From NCBI GenBank assembly GCA_963815295.1, contig CAWFFZ010000001.1, positions 186,001-250,000 on the forward strand: 64,000 nucleotides of DNA, given 5' to 3'. A model generated the notes under the pieces. That model worked only from the letters and a program-made list of their open reading frames with translations, had not been told where the DNA came from and made no database searches. Positions 16,023-25,255 of this stretch are shown here, in pieces. Position 1 is the stretch's first letter. The number at the start of each line of letters is the position of its first letter. Source of the stretch: JACDHG01 sp963815295. Its GTDB lineage: Bacteria; Actinomycetota; Actinomycetes; Propionibacteriales; Nocardioidaceae. The position numbers and the translations under genes were made by a program.

Positions 16023-17342
16023 ATGCCACCGCTCACCAATTACACAACTCCGCCGCAGATGTGGGATGACGCCGAGCGCCTGAGCCGTGACGAGCTCGAA
16101 GCGCTACAGCTTGACCGACTGCGGCTGACTGTTCGCCGAGCCTACGAGCGGGTCCCGCACTACCAGCGTTCGTTTGACGAAGCGGGCGTCTCGCCCGACG
16201 ACCTTCGCGAGCTTGGTGACCTGGCGTCGTTCCCGTTCACCACAAAGGCAGACCTGCGAGACAACTACCCCTTCGGCATGTTCGCGGTACGTCGCATCGA
16301 TGTCGCCCGCATCCACGCCTCCAGCGGTACCACCGGGCTCCCCACCGTCGTCGGCTACACGCGGTCCGATCTCGACGTGTGGTCGGACCTGATGGCGCGC
16401 TCCATCCGAGCGGCCGGCGGCCGGCGCGGTGATGTCGTCCACGTGGCATACGGATACGGCTTGTTTACCGGGGGCTTGGGTGCGCACTATGGCGCGGAGA
16501 GGCTCGGGTGCACGGTGGTGCCTGTCAGCGGCGGTATGACGGAACGCCAGGTGCAGCTCATCCGCGACTTCGAGCCGCACGTGATCATGGTGACGCCGTC
16601 CTACTTCTTGGCCATCGCCGACGAGATGGAACGGCAGGGCATCGACCCCGCGACCTCGTCGCTGGACATCGGCATCTTCGGCGCTGAGCCGTGGACTGAC
16701 GAGATGCGACGTGAGATCGAGGAACGTTGCGCGATGCACGCCGTCGACATCTACGGCATCAGTGAGGTGATGGGTCCAGGCGTCGCGCAGGAGTGCGTCG
16801 AGACGAAGGACGGCCTGCACATCTGGGAGGACCACTTCTACCCGGAGATCATTGACCCCGTGACCGGTGCGGTGCTCGACGACGGTCAGGAGGGTGAGCT
16901 GGTCTTCACGTCCCTGACCAAGCAGGCGATGCCGGTGATCCGCTACCGGACCCGCGACCTGACCCGGTTGCACCCGGGGACGGCCCGACCGTCATACCGG
17001 CGGATGGAGAAGGTGACCGGACGTACCGACGACATGATGATCGTGCGTGGCGTGAATGTCTTCCCTACCCAGATCGAGGAGCAGCTGCTGAAGGTGGCGG
17101 GGTTGACGCCGCATTACATCTGCGTGCTGACTCGGCCGGGGCGGATGGATGAGCTGACAGTGCGCGTCGAGGCCCACGACCCCGGCATCGGCAGCGATGC
17201 GCGCAGCGAGCTGGGTCGCGAGCTGTCGGTGTTGGTGAAGGAGAACGTCGGGGTCACGGTAACCGTTGACGTCACCGAGCCACATGCCCTCGAACGGTCC
17301 CTCGGCAAGGCGAAACGCATCGACGACCAGCGCGGAATCTGA
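16023..17342 (+). CDS. paaK: Phenylacetate--CoA ligase PaaK
   Basis: This 439-residue adenylate-forming enzyme activates phenylacetate with ATP and CoA, the first step of aerobic phenylacetate breakdown. The P-loop HASSGTTGLPTVVGYT lies near residue 96-110, an aromatic-binding YGISEVMGPGVAQEC near 240, and the hinge/C-terminal domain has RTDDMMIVRGVNVFPTQIEEQLLK with the terminal lysine in LGKAKRI. The length is exactly that of PaaK. GGAG lies 7 bases upstream of the ATG. Confidence 0.93.
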   Translation: MPPLTNYTTPPQMWDDAERLSRDELEALQLDRLRLTVRRAYERVPHYQRSFDEAGVSPDDLRELGDLASFPFTTKADLRDNYPFGMFAVRRIDVARIHASSGTTGLPTVVGYTRSDLDVWSDLMARSIRAAGGRRGDVVHVAYGYGLFTGGLGAHYGAERLGCTVVPVSGGMTERQVQLIRDFEPHVIMVTPSYFLAIADEMERQGIDPATSSLDIGIFGAEPWTDEMRREIEERCAMHAVDIYGISEVMGPGVAQECVETKDGLHIWEDHFYPEIIDPVTGAVLDDGQEGELVFTSLTKQAMPVIRYRTRDLTRLHPGTARPSYRRMEKVTGRTDDMMIVRGVNVFPTQIEEQLLKVAGLTPHYICVLTRPGRMDELTVRVEAHDPGIGSDARSELGRELSVLVKENVGVTVTVDVTEPHALERSLGKAKRIDDQRGI

Positions 17343-17370
17343 CGCTTCCGAACGGCTTCCTACCTCTGGC

Positions 17371-17457
17371 GTTTGCCTTGTGAACAAGGCAGATTCCTTG
17401 TGAACAGGGAGATGCGCCTTGTGCACGGAGCAGGCGCCTTGTGAACAAGGCAAACGC
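17371..17457. repeat. Four 14-bp dyads at 20-21 bp spacing inside an outer inverted repeat
   Basis: CCTTGTGAACAAGG or close variants start at 17377, 17397, 17418 and 17438. Copies 1 and 4 are perfect palindromes of CCTTGT/ACAAGG; copies 2 and 3 are degraded. Outer arms CGTTTGCCTTGT (17371-17382) and ACAAGGCAAACG (17446-17457) make the whole block one inverted repeat. It lies between the convergent paaK and ECF S-component genes, so it may terminate both. Confidence 0.75.
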
Positions 17458-17464
17458 GCGAGGG

Positions 17465-18307
17465 TCAGGGGGAGTCGGCGAAGGAGACCTCGGCACCGAA
17501 GGAGGCGCGGCGAGCAGCCCGACGCAAGGTGGCGAGTACGGCCGGGCCGAGCACCATGATGGCCACAGCGTTCGTGACCGCGCGCCCGGTGTCCCAGGCA
17601 AGGGACGACGTCGTGACGGTGAACATCACGAAGCGGGACAGGTTGTCGATCACTGGATCACCGGCGACGAACGACAGGTCTGTTCCCGTCCCGATCGCGT
17701 AGGGCCAGAACCAGAGGTTCATCAAGAACCCGAACAGGAATGCCGAAACGACGCCATACAGCGCCAGCATCGCGATCTCTGCCCGCCCTTCTACCCGCCG
17801 CGGAAGCAGTCCGGCGCCGAGGCCGATCCACGCAGACGCCATCATCTGGAACGGCAGCCAGGGACCTACCCCGGCCGTGAGCAGCGCCGAGGCGAACATC
17901 GACGTACATCCGAGCACGAACCCGAAGCCGGGTCCGAAAACCCTGCCAGCAAGGACCAGCAGGAAGAACACCGTCTCGATTCCCGCCAACCCGGCACCCA
18001 GGGGCCGCATCGCCGCGTTGACCGCCGACAGCACGCCAAGCATCGCCAACGCCTTCGAGTCCATGCCACCTTCGGCCATCGACGCGAGCACGATCGCGAC
18101 CACAACCGGCAGCACCAACACAAACAGGAACGGAGCGTCGCTCGTATGACCCAACGACTCCGCAGGGGCCCGCACGAAGAGGGGCCAGCAGAACATCACA
18201 ACGCCCGCCATGGTGGCGAGCCCCAACACGGCGGCTGTACGACGTCCGATCGCCACCGCAGGAGCACCCCTGACAACGGAGCGCGCTCGCGCAACCAGCT
18301 CAGCCAT
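17465..18307 (-). CDS. ECF transporter S component (predicted cobalamin or corrinoid)
   Basis: This 280-residue protein has about six to seven hydrophobic segments and is the substrate-binding subunit of an energy-coupling-factor importer. The segment MRPLGAGLAGIETVFFLLVLAGRVFGPGFGFVLG and the following GVGPWLPFQMMASAWIGLGAGLLP resemble the S components linked with B12 in actinobacteria (CbrT-like). The start at 18307 is preceded by GGAGG and overlaps the ATPase gene stop by eight bases. It is the last gene of a riboswitch-led operon, which sets the substrate prediction; the sequence alone does not prove it. Confidence 0.78.
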   Translation of the reverse strand: MAELVARARSVVRGAPAVAIGRRTAAVLGLATMAGVVMFCWPLFVRAPAESLGHTSDAPFLFVLVLPVVVAIVLASMAEGGMDSKALAMLGVLSAVNAAMRPLGAGLAGIETVFFLLVLAGRVFGPGFGFVLGCTSMFASALLTAGVGPWLPFQMMASAWIGLGAGLLPRRVEGRAEIAMLALYGVVSAFLFGFLMNLWFWPYAIGTGTDLSFVAGDPVIDNLSRFVMFTVTTSSLAWDTGRAVTNAVAIMVLGPAVLATLRRAARRASFGAEVSFADSP

Positions 18308-19988
18308 GAGGAGCCTCCGCTCGAGGGGGAGCCGACAGCTGCTGAGCAGCGGCCGCACGGCCAACCAGATCCCTGCCGGTGCCCGTCACCGCCTCCGCCA
18401 CCTGGCCTGGGGTGAGCCACTCCGACGGCGCTAGCACCTTCGCGACCTGCGGCGCGAACACAGGCGAGGCCGCCAGTACCTCGGCAGCAGAAGCGTCCGC
18501 CACCACCTGCCCGCGCGCCAACACGACCACCCGATCGGACACCTGGGCCGCGAACTCGACGTCGTGGGTCGCGATCAGCACCACCCGACCTCCTGCCGCC
18601 AACCTGGCTACGACCTCAGCCAGCCGATGCTTGGCGCGGTAGTCGAGACCTCGCGTCGGCTCGTCCAGCAGGAGCAGAAGCGGCTCGCTCGCCAGCTGCA
18701 CGGCGAGGGCGAGCCCGAGCCGTTGGCCCTCGGAGAGGTCGCGAGGGTGGACGTCGTCCTCTACCGCCTCGGCATCGACCAGCTCGTCGAGTAACTCGCG
18801 GGTCCGGCCGGCGGGCGCGCCGCTGGCGGCGTCGGCGGCGCCACACTCGCGTCGTACCGTTGGATGGAAGAGCAGGTCAGTCGCCTGCTGCGGGACCATC
18901 GCGACTCGCCGCAGCGCCTCGACCGGTGACAAGCTCGACGGATCAACACCGTCGACGAGGACTCTGCCCGAGGTTCGCGCACCCGACCCTTGCAGCGCCC
19001 ACAACAACGACGACTTGCCCGAGCCGTTGCGACCCATGAGCGCCACGACCTCACCCGTGGCCAGTTCAAGCGAGACGCCGCTGACAGCCGCCGTGGCTCC
19101 GTACTCGACGCTGACGCCCTCGACAACCACCGCGTCGCGACCATCGAGCGCGTCGCGTTGCCGCATCACCTGCGACAAACCGCGGAGCTGTTCTCTGAGC
19201 GGACCAGCCATCCGCCGCGCGTCGCGGACCGAGAGGGGTAGCGGGTCCCATCCGACCAGCCGGCCGAGCTCCACCACAGGAGGTGCTACCGGTGACGCGC
19301 GGATCAGGTCCGCCGGAGCCCCTGCCCGCACCTGTCCGCCCTCGACGACGGCGAGCAGATCGGCATACTCCACCACGCGCTCGAGCCGATGCTCGGACGC
19401 GATCACGGTGACGCCCAGGTCGTGCACGAGCCGGAGCACAGCGGCCAGCGCGTCCTCGGCCGCGCCGGGATCCAGGGCCGACGTCGGCTCGTCCAGCACG
19501 AGCACCCGCGGCGACGTGGTGAGCGCGGCGCCGAACGCGACCCGCTGCTGTTCGCCGCCGGATAGCGTCCGCAGCGCACGACGCCGCAGGTGCGCGACGC
19601 CCATCAGGTCGAGCGTCTCCTCGACACGCCGACGCATCACCGCCGGCGCGGTTCCGAGCTGCTCCATCCCGTACGCAAGCTCCTCCTCGACGGTGTCGGT
19701 CACGAAGCCCGCAAGGGGATCCTGCCCGACCACCCCGACGGCTGCCGCGAACTCGCGCGGTGCCTGATGGCGCGGATCCAGCCCGCAGGCGCGCACCCGC
19801 CCCTCGACGTGGCCGCCGGTGAAATGCGGCACCAGGCCGTTGATAGCACGTAGCAACGTCGACTTGCCTGACCCGGTGGCTCCCACGAGGAGCGCGAAAG
19901 ACCCCTCCGCTACCTGCAGGTCGACCTCGTGGACGATCGGAGTCGTCGCGCCTGGGTACCAGAACGAGAAACGCTCGATGTCGATCAC
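18300..19988 (-). CDS. ECF transporter energizing ATPase, two ABC domains fused
   Basis: This 562-residue protein joins two ECF ATPase domains that are often separate (EcfA and EcfA'). Domain 1 has Walker A GATGSGKST near residue 37, signature LSGGEQQR and Walker B VLVLDEPTSALD. Domain 2 has GRNGSGKSS near residue 318, a weaker signature DLSEGQRLGLAL, and LLLLLDEPTRGLD. Together they power substrate import with the T and S subunits. It overlaps the T gene by ATGA (19985-19988) and the S gene by eight bases, giving tight translational coupling. Confidence 0.9.
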   Translation of the reverse strand: MIDIERFSFWYPGATTPIVHEVDLQVAEGSFALLVGATGSGKSTLLRAINGLVPHFTGGHVEGRVRACGLDPRHQAPREFAAAVGVVGQDPLAGFVTDTVEEELAYGMEQLGTAPAVMRRRVEETLDLMGVAHLRRRALRTLSGGEQQRVAFGAALTTSPRVLVLDEPTSALDPGAAEDALAAVLRLVHDLGVTVIASEHRLERVVEYADLLAVVEGGQVRAGAPADLIRASPVAPPVVELGRLVGWDPLPLSVRDARRMAGPLREQLRGLSQVMRQRDALDGRDAVVVEGVSVEYGATAAVSGVSLELATGEVVALMGRNGSGKSSLLWALQGSGARTSGRVLVDGVDPSSLSPVEALRRVAMVPQQATDLLFHPTVRRECGAADAASGAPAGRTRELLDELVDAEAVEDDVHPRDLSEGQRLGLALAVQLASEPLLLLLDEPTRGLDYRAKHRLAEVVARLAAGGRVVLIATHDVEFAAQVSDRVVVLARGQVVADASAAEVLAASPVFAPQVAKVLAPSEWLTPGQVAEAVTGTGRDLVGRAAAAQQLSAPPRAEAPHG

Positions 19989-21136
19989 GTTGACCTGGCC
20001 TTGGCCGGCAACCGGTCAACGGCGGTCACGCTGGATGACTCGTCGGTGAGCGGCGGTGGTGTGATCCACGCGGGTAGTCCCCCCACCAGCACCGCCGCCA
20101 ACGACAACGGCGCCAGCTCCGGCCAACTGAGCGGAACCAGCGACGGGTTGAGGTTCGCCGGATCCACCTGACCTGACACCCACATCAGCAGCCCGGTGGC
20201 GAGGCCGCAGGCGATCGTGGCGAACTCGGCAAGCCGCCACGGATCCGGTCGGTATGACGTCCGCGCCACTCCATGACCCGACGCCGCCAGCCCAGCGATG
20301 CCAACCAGAAGCCCCGCCACCAGGACCGGGGTCGACAACACTCGGGGCGTTGTCGCGTCGAGCAGCGCGTACAGGCCAACGCAGACTCCCCCGAGCCCGA
20401 CGACCAACAAGGCGCCGGTCACACGGAAGGCGAGACGGGACCGATCCCCGCTTCGGCCGTAGCCACGCGAGTCCATCGAGGCTGCCAGCATCAGCGACCG
20501 ATCGAGGGCGTCTTCGAGGACCGGAATCACTATGGTGGCAAGGCCTCTCAAGCCCTTGCGCTCGTTCCCCGGCCGCAATCGACGCGCGCGCCGCACCCGG
20601 AGCAGGCTCTCGGCGAGCTGCGGGAAGACCGACAGTGCGACCACCACGGCCGTGCTGACCTCGTGGAGGGCAGACGGCATCGACCGGAGGAGTCGACGCG
20701 GGTTGGCGAGCGAGTTGGCCGCGCCGAGGCAGATCAGCATCGTGGCCAGACGCATACCGTCGTACAGGCCGCCGAGCAGGCTCTCGGCCGTCACGTCCCC
20801 CAACAGGGTGATGCCGGAAAACCAGCCTGGTAAGGCGATCTCGGGAAGCGGCAGGAGCACGTGGCCTTCCCCGCCACCCCCGAACAAGATCCTGAAGACG
20901 ACCCGAATCACGACGACGGCGGCGCCCGCGATGAGGTAGTAGCGGAACGCCCGCGACCAGGGTGCATCGGACCTCCTCGCCGTCACCACCCACGCGGCCA
21001 CCGCGATGATGCAGCTCAGTACGAGGGGATTTGTGGTGCGGCTCGCAGCAACCGTCAGGCCGAGCGCCCACAACCACCACGCAAGTGGATGCACCGCACG
21101 CGGTAGGCGCGCCGTGACGCGGGCCGGGCGGGTCAT
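19985..21136 (-). CDS. ECF transporter T component (EcfT/CbiQ family)
   Basis: This 383-residue membrane scaffold couples the ATPase to the S component. It has several hydrophobic N-terminal segments, then the cytosolic coupling region with the two Ala-Arg-Gly-like signatures: SLRVRRARRLRPGNERKGL and MLAASMDSRGYGRSGDR (near residues 175-240), followed by further membrane segments. It is about 100 residues longer than typical EcfT because of extra C-terminal membrane segments. ATGA overlaps join it to the genes on both sides. Confidence 0.87.
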   Translation of the reverse strand: MTRPARVTARLPRAVHPLAWWLWALGLTVAASRTTNPLVLSCIIAVAAWVVTARRSDAPWSRAFRYYLIAGAAVVVIRVVFRILFGGGGEGHVLLPLPEIALPGWFSGITLLGDVTAESLLGGLYDGMRLATMLICLGAANSLANPRRLLRSMPSALHEVSTAVVVALSVFPQLAESLLRVRRARRLRPGNERKGLRGLATIVIPVLEDALDRSLMLAASMDSRGYGRSGDRSRLAFRVTGALLVVGLGGVCVGLYALLDATTPRVLSTPVLVAGLLVGIAGLAASGHGVARTSYRPDPWRLAEFATIACGLATGLLMWVSGQVDPANLNPSLVPLSWPELAPLSLAAVLVGGLPAWITPPPLTDESSSVTAVDRLPAKARST

Positions 21137-22170
21137 CGCTGCTGTGACCTCCGCCAGGCTGTCAGTCCCGCCACCGCTCCTAGCGCGGCGACCAGGCCGA
21201 ATCCGATGACGGTGGAGGGGCTGGGTCCGCCCGAATCGCCTGTGCTGTCCGCGGTCGGCAGTTCACCGGAGACTGGTATGCCGTCGGTCGTCTCCCCCTG
21301 AGCAACCGGGTCGTCGGACGAAGACGATTCGGTTGACGACGTCGGCGACGACTTGCTCGGCTTCGCGCTCCCGCGCGGGCCTGATTTGCTCGTCTGCGCG
21401 TCTGCGGACGGTGTCTCCGTCCGATGCCCGTCTGTGTCAGCTGACAACTCCGACCCGTACGAGCCCGGCGACGTACCAGGTGCGTTCGGCTGCTGGCTCG
21501 ACGGCGGCTCCCCGCCGCCACCCGATGGGCTGTGGGGCGATCCCGGCTCTGATGACGACGGCGGAGGCGAAGACGGCGGCTCCGTCGGGGGCGGTGTGGT
21601 CGAGGCGGGCCGACGCGGCGCGACGCCCGGTGGAGGGTTGTTGCCCGTCGAGTGGTTGAGGGAGAACCGCCAGCCCTCGAAGCCACCGCGAATCGCGTCC
21701 CTACTCGACGCACCCGAGCTGCTGTAGCGCCAGGTGCCACGGTTGTTCGCGTACCAGTATCCCCAGTACGCCGATGCCGGCGGTGTGCGTTGGCAGGTCT
21801 CCGTGTAGTCGGGATCTCCCTCGACGGGAAGCTTTTCGTCGGCGGCTGGCCGGCCCTGGATGCGGCAGGCGAACTGCAGACCCGACTGTCTCGTGCCCTC
21901 CACCGTGAACCCAGCGTCCTGCAGGGCGTCCAGCCCGGTGTAGCCGGGCACGACGGGTCCGGTCGCACAGCGGACAACGATGCCGTCACCGAGGTCGCTG
22001 AAGTCCACGACCACCGTGACGCCAGTCGCGTCGGGACAGTACCCCGCGGTGCTGGCGGACGAGGCGGTCGCGACCGCGAGCGGGGCTGATGCCGTCGGGG
22101 TGACGGCGAGGGCCGCAAGTGCGATGGTGGCGCCAACCGCCACCCGAGCCATGGTTCGAGACAGCGTCAC
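21133..22170 (-). CDS. Exported, membrane-anchored DUF4430/transcobalamin beta-domain-like protein (SCO2322-like)
   Basis: This 345-residue protein has a Sec signal (MTLSRTMARVAVGATIALAA and an Ala-rich cleavage region), a globular domain at about 45-175, a 130-residue linker rich in P, S and G, and a C-terminal membrane helix (STVIGFGLVAALGAVAGLTAW) with basic residues. No LPXTG sortase signal is seen. The globular domain follows the DUF4430 pattern: TGLDALQDAGF, then FACRIQGRP, then YWGYWYANNRGTWRYS and GFEGWRFSL. It has six cysteines, probably paired. It resembles, from memory, the SCO2322 family found beside the same genes in Streptomyces. Overlaps of ATGA on both sides tie it to the ECF operon. 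Confidence 0.7.
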   Translation of the reverse strand: MTLSRTMARVAVGATIALAALAVTPTASAPLAVATASSASTAGYCPDATGVTVVVDFSDLGDGIVVRCATGPVVPGYTGLDALQDAGFTVEGTRQSGLQFACRIQGRPAADEKLPVEGDPDYTETCQRTPPASAYWGYWYANNRGTWRYSSSGASSRDAIRGGFEGWRFSLNHSTGNNPPPGVAPRRPASTTPPPTEPPSSPPPSSSEPGSPHSPSGGGGEPPSSQQPNAPGTSPGSYGSELSADTDGHRTETPSADAQTSKSGPRGSAKPSKSSPTSSTESSSSDDPVAQGETTDGIPVSGELPTADSTGDSGGPSPSTVIGFGLVAALGAVAGLTAWRRSQQR

Positions 22171-23290
22171 GGTACTTGCAGGGTCGTCAACGGCTTCGGG
22201 ACCAGGGCGAAGAGCGCCTGCGAGGTGGCGCGCCGGAACTCGTCCTCCTTAGCCTCGGTAATGCCGTCGCGCAGAACCGCGCGCCTGGCTGCGCCGTTGT
22301 AAGCGATGGCGCCGATGTCGGGCCTCGCCGGGCCGTTGCCGGCGTTCGCCGCGGTGATCTGCAGCTTCGCGATGTAGTTGGCTGCGTCGCGACGGGCCTG
22401 CGTGCGGCCTACTGCGTACAACGCCTGCGCGGCGAGCCCGGTGCTGTTCGCGTTGGGGCCCTCGGTCAGGACGCCGCCGCCGAAGGATCCGTTGTCGTTC
22501 TGCATCGACAGGAGCCAGTCGACGGTGCGGTTGATGCGCCAGGCTTTGACCGTGGCACCCGACTGCCTCGCCGCGAGCATCGCCTGGAGGCCGAGCGCAG
22601 TGGCGTCGACGTCGGGGGGCGACGCGTCCTGGTTGCAGGTTGTCCCGACCTCCTCGGTCAGCCGGAAGTACCCCTCTGCGCAACGCTGACGGAACAGGTA
22701 ATGCAGAACTTCCTGGCGCACGCCTCCCGTGCGGGCCAGGCCGATGACGGCATATGCCTGCCCGAACGTGTTGCTGAAGTCGGTGGCCCCGGTGTCTCGC
22801 ACCCGGCCTTCCTCCGCCCCGGCGGAAGGGCCGGCGACGAGCCCGCGGAGCCTAGCGCGCAGGTTGCTGCCTCCGAAGTCGCGGGGGGTGGCCCTGAGCA
22901 CCTTCGCCGTGACGAGCATCTTGGCCATCGCGTTGGCAAAGGTGTCAGCGTCGAAGCTGACGTACTTTTCGTGGTTCGCCTCGAGCACCTCGGCGACGCG
23001 TGCCAGCTTGCCTGGCTTCGAGCCTTCGGCGGCGAGCATCAGCGCGGTATCGACCGTCAGCCCCCAGTCGGTGAAGTCGAACTGGTTGTTGTGGATGCGG
23101 CCGTTGGTGAGCTCCCCGGCCTGCCATTCGGCGGCGAGAGCACCACGGGCGGGGTACGACGGCGCGGCCGACGTATCGACGGCGGTGTGGGGTTGGCGGG
23201 TGAGCCGGCTTCAGCCGGGAGGGTTGCCGCGCTGACAGCGAGACAGAGGGCGGCCGCCGTAGCGACGCACCCGAAGGAACGCACGAACAT
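22167..23290 (-). pseudogene. Exported prenyltransferase/squalene-oxidase-repeat (alpha-toroid) protein, one-base frameshift
   Basis: First gene after the cobalamin riboswitch. It starts at ATG 23290 (AAAGG upstream) with a Sec signal (MFVRSFGCVATAAALCLAVS...). Near the C/G run at 23189-23192 one base is missing; adding it joins GSPANP to HTAVDTSAAPSYPARGALAAEW and gives 374 residues. The mature part is alpha-helical with repeats typical of alpha6/alpha6 toroids: DFTDWGLTVDTALMLAA, DVDATALGLQAMLAAR, SMQNDNGSFGGGV, NSTGLAAQALYAVG, RRATSQALFALVPK. The fold is shared by squalene cyclases and by the N-terminal domain of transcobalamin. The nearby genes argue for B12 binding rather than terpene chemistry. 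Confidence 0.8.
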
Positions 23291-23410
23291 CGTCTGATGC
23301 CTTTCACGAGCGGTCCCAGGAACGGAAATCCTGCCCAGAGCAGGTAGCGCGCGGACAATGTCCGGACTCCGACCCTGCAGACCTCGACAGATATGGAGCC
23401 GCTCACCCGA

Positions 23411-23500
<90 letters not shown>

Positions 23501-23639
23501 ATTTTGAGTTATCGCCGACAACGCCGACGGAGCAGTAACTGGCGATGCCAGCCGAGGCGCAATCTAGCAGAGGTTTGCCACCGCACGTCCCGACTGTGAG
23601 CCACCAGTCATCCCGGCCGGCGAGGCGGTCGGCCCGACG

Positions 23640-23749
23640 AAACCTGACGGCTCGACCGACCAAACCTGACGGGTCAACAGACCAAACCTGACGGCTCAAC
23701 AGGCCAAAGATGACGGGTCAACAGGCCAAAGATGACGGGTCAACGAGGG
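23640..23749. repeat. Five 22-bp tandem repeats
   Basis: Units start at 23640, 23662, 23684, 23706 and 23728. Each contains AAA(C/G)(C/A)TGACGG(G/C)TC followed by (A/G)ACAG-like bases and CC. The array ends exactly at the stop codon of the E2 gene and lies upstream of the riboswitch promoter. The 22-bp period is two helical turns. There are no spacers, so it is not a CRISPR array. Role unknown. Confidence 0.85.
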
Positions 23750-25231
23750 TTAGAAGAGGAGGGCAGCGCCTGGGTCCTCGACGATGGCGGCGACGTCGGC
23801 GAGGAAGCGGGAGCCCTGCTCACCGTCGACGACGCGGTGGTCGAACGACAGCGCGAGCGTGGTGATCCAGCGGGGTCGGATCTTCTTGCCCACGACCCAG
23901 GGCTGCTTGCGGATCGCGCCCATGCAGAGGATCCCGGACTCTCCGGGGTTGAGGATCGGTGTCCCGCCGTCGACGCCGAAGACGCCCACGTTGGTGATCG
24001 TGAACGTGCCACCGCTCATGTCGGCCGGCTGTGTCTTGCCGTCACGCGCGGTCGCGGTGAGCTCCCCGAGAGCCGTCGCCAGGTCGTGCGCCGAAAGCTC
24101 GTCGGCGTGCTTGATGTTCGGGACCATCAGCCCGCGCGGAGTGGCAGCGGCAATGCCGAGATGCACGTGGGACTTCAGCACGATCTCCTGCGCTGCCTCG
24201 TCCCAGCTCGCGTTGAGCTCCGGCGTACGTCGCATGGAGTGGCAGACCGCCCGGGCGACGATCAGCAGCGGCGACACCTTGACGTCGCGAAACTCCCGCC
24301 CAGCACGCATCCGCTCGACCATCTTCATCGTGCGGGTCGCGTCGACCGTGATCCACTCGGTCACGTGCGGTGCAGTGAAGGCCGACGCCACCATCGCTTG
24401 GGCGGTCATCTTGCGCACGCCCTTGACCGGGATCCGGGTCTCGTGTTCGCCCGCGATCCGCTCCCTCGCAGCCGGCGCCGGCGCCGTGGCGGTCGCACCT
24501 GATGCGAAGGACTGGACGTCGTCGCGGCTGATCGTGCCGTTCGGACCGGTGGCGGTCACCGTGCCGAGGTCGACGCCGAGGTCCTTGGCGAGCTTCCGCA
24601 CGGGCGGCTTCGCGAGCGCTTTGCTCACCTGGCCGCCGGCAGAGTCTGTGTGAGCAGCCGGCCGGCTTGGTACGCCGGCGGGCGCGGCTTCGTCGATCCC
24701 GACGCCGGGCGCAGGAGTGGCATGTGGTGTGAAGGCGTGCTGCACACCGACCTGGGCAGCCGCCGGTGAGGTCTCGACAGGGGTCGAACCCTTGCGTGGA
24801 CGACGCTTCGCCTCGGTGGTGCGTGGGCCGTAGCCGACAAGCACCGAGGTGCGGCCACCGGGGGCTGGCCCCCCGATGAGACCGGGCTCGACGGGCTCGT
24901 CGCCCTTGGGGCTTGGCACCAGGTCCTCGGTCAGGCTGCCGACTTCGGGCTCGGCGGCAGCAGGAGCGGGTGCTGCCCCACCAGCCGCGCCGGTCTCGAC
25001 CGCGATGATGGGGCTCCCGACGTTGACCGTGTCGCCTTCTGCGGCGAGGAGTTCGGCCACGGTGCCGGCATACGGGCAGGGCAGCTCGACGAGCGACTTA
25101 GCGGTCTCGATCTCGACGATCACATCGTTGACCTTCACCGTGTCGCCGACCTTGACCTTCCAGGTGACGATCTCGGCCTCGGTGAGCCCCTCCCCCACGT
25201 CGGGGAGCTTGAACAGCTTCTGGTCAGACAT
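23750..25231 (-). CDS. bkdC: Branched-chain 2-oxoacid dehydrogenase E2 (dihydrolipoamide acyltransferase)
   Basis: This 493-residue core subunit moves acyl groups from lipoate to CoA. It has one lipoyl domain (residues 1-80, lipoylated lysine in VEIETAKSLVEL), a Pro/Ala linker, a peripheral-subunit-binding domain (PPVRKLAKDLGVDLGTVTATGPNGTISRDDV), and a catalytic domain ending with LSFDHRVVDGEQGSRFL, which holds the active histidine and aspartate. The E1 genes lie directly upstream. An ATG at 25231 with GGAAG is used; a GTG one codon earlier is possible. Substrate could also be pyruvate or acetoin; the E1 pair points to branched-chain acids. No E3 gene is in the window. Confidence 0.88.
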   Translation of the reverse strand: MSDQKLFKLPDVGEGLTEAEIVTWKVKVGDTVKVNDVIVEIETAKSLVELPCPYAGTVAELLAAEGDTVNVGSPIIAVETGAAGGAAPAPAAAEPEVGSLTEDLVPSPKGDEPVEPGLIGGPAPGGRTSVLVGYGPRTTEAKRRPRKGSTPVETSPAAAQVGVQHAFTPHATPAPGVGIDEAAPAGVPSRPAAHTDSAGGQVSKALAKPPVRKLAKDLGVDLGTVTATGPNGTISRDDVQSFASGATATAPAPAARERIAGEHETRIPVKGVRKMTAQAMVASAFTAPHVTEWITVDATRTMKMVERMRAGREFRDVKVSPLLIVARAVCHSMRRTPELNASWDEAAQEIVLKSHVHLGIAAATPRGLMVPNIKHADELSAHDLATALGELTATARDGKTQPADMSGGTFTITNVGVFGVDGGTPILNPGESGILCMGAIRKQPWVVGKKIRPRWITTLALSFDHRVVDGEQGSRFLADVAAIVEDPGAALLF

Positions 25232-25255
25232 CACAGCTTCCGATCCGTAGGTCGA

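Noticed and set aside
21133..22170. LPXTG sortase-anchored protein
   Set aside because: The C-terminus has a membrane helix and basic tail but no LPXTG-like motif before it.
23640..23749. CRISPR array
   Set aside because: The repeats are head-to-tail with no spacers, too short and without cas genes nearby.
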